In this document: positions 58,378 through 64,000 of the stretch, piece by piece | How positions within the stretch are numbered: the first letter of the stretch is position 1 | Layout of the letters: every line of letters begins with the position of its first letter | Source: Artocarpus heterophyllus | Taxonomy: Eukaryota > Streptophyta > Magnoliopsida > Rosales > Moraceae | NCBI GenBank assembly: GCA_025403435.1 | Contig: CM046351.1 | Coordinates: 26,749,730-26,813,729, forward strand | Reading direction: 5' to 3' | DNA length: 64,000 nt | Made by a program: the position numbers and the translations under genes | Notes under the pieces: model-generated | Told to the model about the DNA's origin: nothing | Database searches by the model: none | Seen by the model: the letters and a program-made list of their open reading frames with translations, nothing else

Positions 58378-60195
58378 GTGGTTTCAACAAATGCAACCTT
58401 CCTTAAGGAAAGTTGCATGAATGACTTTAAGCCTCGAAGTAAAGTGGTACTCAAGGAGTTGGCGAGTAATTCGATCACTCCGGGGGTTCCGGTAGAAACC
58501 AATCCAATCAATGTAGAAAAACCAACCGAACAACAACCTAAGGATAGTGGGAGGATCGAGCGTCAACCCAAGGAGTATATGTTCAATAGTGAGGCCTTTT
58601 TGGCTAAAGTTAATGCATATGACAGGAATCCTTACACTTACGAAGAGGTTATGGAGGATGTTGATTCAAAACTCTGGACAAAAGCCATAAACACTAAGAT
58701 AAAGCCTATGGAGACTAATCGGGTTTGGGAACTTGTAAATCTTCCCAAAGAAGTAAAACCTATAGGATGTAAATGGATCTACAAGTGAAAGACAAGAGTA
58801 GATGAAAAAGTCAAAACCTATAAGGCTAGACTAGTAGTTAAGGAATAAACGCAAAAGGAAGGAATCGATTACGAGGAAACCTTTTTGCCTGTAGCCATGC
58901 TTAAGTCCATCTACATTCTCTTGTCCATAGCTGCCGCCCTCGATTACTAGATTTGGTTGATGGATGTCAAGACGGCCTTTCTGAATGACTATCTTTATGA
59001 GTCTGTATATATGGTATAGCCAGACAGGTGCAAGGCCAAGGACAGGAGGGTAAGGTTTGCAAGCTGCTAAAGTCAATTTATGGACTTAAGCAGGCTTCCT
59101 GTCCTTGGATCATAAGATTTGATCAGGTGATCAAAACTTATAGGTTCGAACAAAATGTAGACGAACCATGTGTTTACAAACACATTAAGGATGAAGGGGT
59201 GGTTTTTCTACTGGTCTATGGATATGACATTCTGCTAATTGACAATGACATTGGGGCATTGTCATCAATCAAATTATGGTTGACCAAGCGGTTTGACATG
59301 AAAGACTTGGCTAAAGCTAATTATGTTCTCGATATCCAGATCTTTTGAGACAAGAAGAACAAATGATAGCTTTGTCTCAAGCAGTGTACGTAGATAAAAT
59401 TCTCAAGAGGTTTGCAATGCAAGATTCCAAGAAAGGTGAGCAACTGTCTAGGTGTGGAATTACTCTTTCTAAGAAAGACTCGCCAAAGTCTGATGAGGAA
59501 AGAGAATAGATTAAAAAGGTGCCTTATGCTTCAGTAGTGGGTAGTCTCATGTATGCCACTCAACCGGATATTAGTTATACGGTCAAGATAGTAAGTCAGT
59601 TTCAGTTGGATCCAGGACCAAACCACTGGGTTGTGGTCAAGCATGTTTTCAAGTACCTAAGAAGGACTCGAGAGTATATACTTGTGTATTCGAGTGAGGA
59701 TTTAACACCTTTAGGACGTACTGACTCAGATTTCCAATCTTGTCCAGATTCGAGGAGATCGACTTTTGGTTTGTGTTTACTCTAGACAGCACTGCCATTG
59801 TTTGGAGAAGTGTCAAGCAAGATTGCACTTTGGATTTAACAATGGAAGCTGAGTATGTAGCAGCTAGTGATGGTTCGAAAGAAGCAGTATGGCTCTGTAA
59901 GTTCCTTGGGGATCTTAAGGTAGTTCTTGGCATGGATAAGGCAGTTTCGTTGTATTATGACAACACTGCAGTGATAGCTAATGCTAAGGAACCAAGATTT
60001 CATAAGAAAAATAAGCATATTCATCGGAAGTATCATGTGATAAAGGACTTCATTGAGGGTAGGCATGTTGCTATATGCAAAATCGTATCTAAGGACAATT
60101 TACCTGATCCATTCACAAAGACACTAACTACGAAGGTTTGTAAGAGGCATGTGGAAGCTTTGGGGATACGTGATATGTCATATTTACTCACTTAG
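58378..60195 (+). pseudogene. Copia RT and RNase H (second copy)
   Basis: The frame 58378-58788 holds the RT entry (METNRVWELVNLPKEVKPIG, CKWIYK) and ends at a TGA. In 59028-59348 the catalytic box reads VYGYDILLI where LYVDDILLI is expected, so one catalytic aspartate is lost. Frames 59519-59785 and 59740-60195 give GSLMYATQPDISYTVKIVSQ, MEAEYVAASDGSKEAVWLC and the C-terminus RDMSYLLT. Frame changes separate them. Activity is excluded. Confidence 0.87.
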
Positions 60196-60198
60196 TGC

Positions 60199-60209
60199 AA
60201 GTGGGAGAT
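60199..60209 (+). other. Polypurine tract of the second copia
   Basis: AAGTGGGAGAT directly precedes the 3' LTR and is identical to the tract at 42635-42645 on the other strand. Confidence 0.8.
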
Positions 60210-61303
60210 TATTAGACATGTATGCCCTAAGGAGTAAAACGTTGTAATATGTTTTTGGAGACATTTTATCAATAAAGAATTTTTTTTTTGTTCATATTCT
60301 AAATGTTGTCCTCTATATATACATATTTGTTAAATGTATGTTAAGCAAACAGAAGTCTAAGACTGTAAGTCTAAACCTTTAAGAATTAGGCATATGATTG
60401 ATAGATTATGCAGAAGATATGATTCTAAAGGTGATGATCTAAATCATAAGATCCGTAATCGAAGGAATAAAGTTGGGCACTTTATTCATGCTAAGATTGT
60501 TATGTTGTCTATATCCCTAACAGGAGATGGTTTGTCATGGCCATCGAAGTTGGACTCCGTGAGTAGAAACATTAGTACATTGTCATAGGTGAGAATGTGT
60601 TGGATCAGGACATAAAGTGGAATTGATTTGGATTAATAATTCCATCTGTGCAAATCAATTCACTTTAGACAATCATATGTGTTGTATCTTAATCCTAAAA
60701 TGATTGACGGGCCTGTTATCTTGTCTTATGTCTTTTGATGTACCAAAGGGTGATATCCTGACTTTGTGATGGTATGCATACTGGTATATTGGAGACATGA
60801 CTCTTGATAGCATAGACTTTTTATTCATAGATATGGAATCCATAGCTCCATTGGTGGAGTCAATGATATTCTCTTATATGTGTTATCTTATAATTAGAAA
60901 ACTAAAGCGCTTAACCATTTGGATGCATAAGTGTAATCGAATGGTATACTGTCCTTGGATGGTAAGTTTTCAATGGTAAGATAAAAATAATCTACAAGGT
61001 AAGATGGAATTTATCCTTAAGCCAATTATGAATTTCCTATAGGGATACGACACATTATGATATGTCATGGACATTTAGTTAATTTAGAGCTTTGTAATTT
61101 TATATAGTTCGAGAGTGCAGCTTTAAGCTTTTAGTGGAGTAACGTTAGAGCTAATAATTATAAAATGTGTATCTGGGATATTATATTTTATAATTATCAG
61201 AGCTTAAACTATATAGGTCCATCAGGTCCTCTTTGTGAGCTCATAATAAATTTTGTAACGATATGACGTGCTTTTCCAATAAATTGGTGACTTATGTTAA
61301 ATT
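60210..61303 (+). repeat. 3' LTR of the second copia, truncated
   Basis: It begins TATTAGACATG (TG changed to TA) and is collinear with 52743 to about 53827. It stops at ATGTTAAATT where the gypsy element starts, so its U3 array and TATA box are displaced beyond the window. Confidence 0.88.
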
Positions 61304-61553
61304 TGTAACGCCCGCCTATTTTATGTAATGGACCACATTAAGTTAGTAACGTTATTAAGGAATGTTATTAATAAATCATGTTATATGATGTAATATGTGA
61401 TGTGCGTGTTACTAACTTTTTATGTCAAGTTTTGTGACAGGTGACGACCGTATGGGATCGTTGTGCTCTTATGTTCATGTGAAATTCTAAGTATATGTTT
61501 ATTTATGATGCAATGATGTATGAATGTTTTATGTTATGGCATTTAATGACAGA

Positions 61554-61682
61554 TCGGCAGGCCGAACTTTTAACCTCGGCAGGTCGAACTTCTTGCCCGA
61601 GAACGGCAGACTGAAGAACCTCACCGGCAGGCCGAACTTGCTGGAACCGGCAGGCCGAAGGGGAAAACCAGCAGGCCTAACA
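61554..61682. repeat. GGCAGGCCGAAC array, proximal (gypsy LTR at 61304)
   Basis: Six copies start at about 61554, 61576, 61604, 61624, 61646 and 61671: TCGGCAGGCCGAAC, TCGGCAGGTCGAAC, ACGGCAGACTGAAG, CCGGCAGGCCGAAC, CCGGCAGGCCGAAG and GCAGGCCTAAC. The period is about 20-28 bases with unrelated spacers. It is the clearest array in the window. Confidence 0.9.
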
Positions 61683-63737
61683 TGGCTGACGAGCAGTCAG
61701 CAGAAATCTCTCCAAAATTATGGCTGAGTTAATTACGTTAATTGGAGAATTAATGTGATTAATTGGCATAATAATGGAATGTTTTTATCGGTTAAGGAAA
61801 TTAAAGGATTTGACTTGTATTAATTTGTATTATTTTAAGAGATTTCCTATTTTAAGAGGGAAAATTATGGTAGGATTGATGAAGTGATTTGACTTTCCTT
61901 TTCTTTCTCTTCTTTCCTTCCACGCCAACAGCCCTTAACAGTCAGAATTTTCTGACTTAATGAACGGAATTAAATTCCCATAATGGTGTTTATTGCGTTA
62001 AAAATTTTAACGTTTCTTTTCTTTTTATTATTTTCTCTCTCTCAAAAATTTCTGAGACGTACTTTCATTTCTCTTCCTCTTCACTTTCTCACGAAATTTC
62101 TCTTCTCTTCCTCATGAAATCTCTCTCTCTTCCACGAAAATTTTCTGAGTATATTGAATGAAAAAGGTCTTGTTTCGTTGATTGAAATCAAGGGGTTTTA
62201 AGAAGATATTTCAAGGTATGAATTCGGTTTTTGTTATTTTTAAAAAGAAATTCTTCTCCTCGTTAGGTATTGTATTTTGTCTCGATTTTTTTTATATATG
62301 ATGTTATGTATATATTATGTGATGTTTTTCTAAGTTTCATATCATTTCAATGTTTTAATGAAAAACGATACTTCTGTCTTCTACCCCTCACAGTAATATG
62401 TTACTGTATAATTTTAAAAAGTATGAAAAATGTAACGATTATTCAAGGGATAAATATGATGTTTTCATGAAAATTTGTTATAATATGCAAATGTATGAGT
62501 ATGATAGATGAATGTGTTTTATTTATATGTTATAAAATGTTATGTATGATTAAAAGATTTTATGATAATAAAATAATTTCATGCATGATAATATGATGCT
62601 TGTATGGAGTTTTAAATTAAAATATAAATATATTAATTGTTCGAAAATGTTTTATTTAAAAGATAATTATATTCAAAATGTATGGTTTGTTTTATATGCT
62701 TAAGGTAATTTTTATGATTTAAGAAAAATCATAATAACATGTTTATGTGATGACGATTTTATGGTTATGTTTATAATATGAGATGAGTGTATGGATAGTT
62801 TATGGTAAGTATTGATTTTTTTTTATTGCATCTTTAAATGATAAATGGCATGAACACTCAAGGAAGCGAGCACATCGAGACCGCGGCGTCGTCACCAAGT
62901 GCATTTTTAAGGTTAAGTAAGCTATCGTTAAGATAAGTACATTCTCACCTGCAACATGACACATGTTTTTACAAGGATTGATGATATGTTTTACAAGGAT
63001 ATTCATGATGATTTTATGATGATTTTTCCTTAAAGGATTTCTTATGAAAGATTTTCATGATTTTAAAGATATGCATGTATGATGATGACATGTTTCAAAG
63101 AAGGAAAAGTATGTATATATGTATCACCTAATAAGTGTTGCACATCCAATGTTATGAAATGTTATGATATGATGTTATGTTTGGTTTGGGATTAGCTACC
63201 ATTCTCCTCTCATGACGGCGCGCCTATGATGATGTTTATGGTGCAACACTTGGGCTCTTAAGATAAAAATAGAATAAGTTTTAAAATGGTCAACGTTATG
63301 AAAGATATGTTCTATGAAATTGTGCTTAAGGCCCTTTTATGATATGATGAAAATGATGATGATGATGTTTATGAAATGTTTTAAATCGTGAGAATATATG
63401 TACTTACTAAGCATTAGCTTAATAATGTTTTATGTCATGTTGCAGATAAGGGTAAGAGAATCATAGAATAGGTGGAGGACATGGGAAGGCGTGTGAGCAA
63501 CATGAACGATGAATTGTAACCGGAAGCACGCCGAGAAAATGATTTTATGATTTAATCAAGTTTTATATATATTTTATTTTGAACATATATTTTTATGTTA
63601 ATTTTTTTTTTAAAAGAATACTTACATTATGGTTTAATAAGGTATTTTATCATTTTTACTGAATTATGAACTTCCGCTATATATTTTACGTAAAGTTGGT
63701 AAGTTTTAAGTTAAGTTTTCCTAAGAAATTTGGTCTC

Positions 63738-63932
63738 GGACAGCCTGTCGAACTCTGTGACCGGCCTGCCGAAGACTAGAAGTTCGGCCTGCCGACTGTA
63801 TTTTCTGGCCTGTCGAACATGGATGAATTTTCAATCCGATTTGCAAAGCATCTGCCGGCTTGCCGGTAGAGGGTACACCGGCCTGCTGATGATGAACGGC
63901 CTGTCGAAGTCCCAAGTTCGGCATGCCGAACT
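63738..63932. repeat. TTCGGCCTGCCG array, distal and inverted (gypsy LTR at 61304)
   Basis: Copies include CAGCCTGTCGAAC, CCGGCCTGCCGAAG, TTCGGCCTGCCGAC, TGGCCTGTCGAAC, CCGGCTTGCCGG, CCGGCCTGCTGA, CGGCCTGTCGAAG and TTCGGCATGCCGAAC. Most are the reverse complement of the proximal array 2.1 kb away. The last copy is an extended palindrome. Confidence 0.9.
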
Positions 63933-64000
63933 ATGGGAGTAAGTAAGTATTAATCGATTTGATGTTTAATGTGATATGTTGTGATATTCATATAAGTCTT

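Larger units (their letters stand above)
52743..61303 (+). mobile_element. Second copia of the same family, 3' LTR cut by a gypsy element
   Basis: It has a 5' LTR (52743-54638), primer site, leader, gag, protease, integrase, RT and RNase H on the plus strand, a polypurine tract and the first 1.09 kb of a 3' LTR. Throughout it is homologous to the minus-strand copia at 40623-50209. The 3' LTR ends at 61303, where TGTAACGCCCGCC of another element begins. The left flank is GGGGG (52738-52742); the right flank lies outside the window. The interior carries more stops than the first copy. Confidence 0.9.
61304..64000 (+). mobile_element. Gypsy (Tekay-like) LTR, start of an element leaving the window
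   Basis: TGTAACGCCCGCC is a typical Tekay-type LTR start. The sequence is alignable along its length with the solo LTR at 24830-27268, for example GACAGGTGACG near 61437 and ATTCTCACCTGCAACATGAC near 62941. At 2.7 kb the LTR end is not yet reached. The possible left target duplication is AAATT (61299-61303). No coding region is recognised. Whether this is a full element or another solo LTR cannot be decided from the window. Confidence 0.8.

Noticed and set aside
61554..61682. Spaced short repeats resembling a CRISPR array
   Set aside because: The repeat is only about 12 bp, varies between copies, has irregular spacing, lies in a plant LTR and has no cas genes nearby.

Overview
The window is eukaryotic nuclear DNA from a dicot plant whose species I cannot name. 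The evidence is one WIP-family C2H2 zinc-finger gene with a plant intron and protein sequence, AT-rich intergenic DNA, many TA and CT/GA microsatellites, and layers of plant LTR retrotransposons (Tekay/Del, Athila/Tat and Ty1/copia types) and CACTA transposons. There is one apparently intact host gene; almost everything else is transposon-derived.

Layout. 1-8512 is the 3' part of a decayed Tekay-type Ty3/gypsy element. Its integrase is split by an Athila fragment (3457-5806) and it ends in a complete 3' LTR (6457-8512). 8513-11080 is intergenic with a MITE-like repeat. 11207-13944 is a two-exon WIP2/NTT-like transcription factor gene, encoding 409 residues. 13945-22548 is AT-rich intergenic DNA with microsatellites, a MITE-like repeat, a truncated tRNA-Asp pseudogene (20052-20113) and an array of GAGCTC palindromes. 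22549-24039 is a non-autonomous CACTA element. About 24163-28000 is a diverged copia-family solo LTR split by a gypsy solo LTR (24830-27268). 28189 to about 33600 holds CACTA coding remnants: DUF4216/TNP2, Transposase_24 and an Ulp1-like protease.

37040-64000 is a nest of five elements. A decayed copia (37040-40333) is cut by an Athila/Tat element (LTR from about 40334, gag to 52742). The Athila LTR holds a structurally complete copia (40623-50209, minus strand, 2012-bp LTRs, duplication CACAG). The Athila gag holds a related copia (52743-61303, plus strand). The 3' LTR of that copia is cut by a gypsy element that starts at 61304 and leaves the window.

The most unusual signal is a set of short, spaced arrays of a near-palindrome, TCGGCAGGCCGA. 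They occur in LTR families from two different superfamilies (copia and gypsy). One array lies in U3, and a second, often inverted and so complementary, lies near the 5' end of the element RNA (leader in copia, distal LTR in gypsy). A diverged copia LTR has a different inverted motif (GGTCGATTGG / CCAATCGACC) in the same interval, and a GAGCTC array sits at 22283-22370. I suggest, as inference only, that these are fast-evolving cis-acting RNA or DNA modules such as cyclization, dimerization or U3 regulatory sites. Nothing here was checked by database search.
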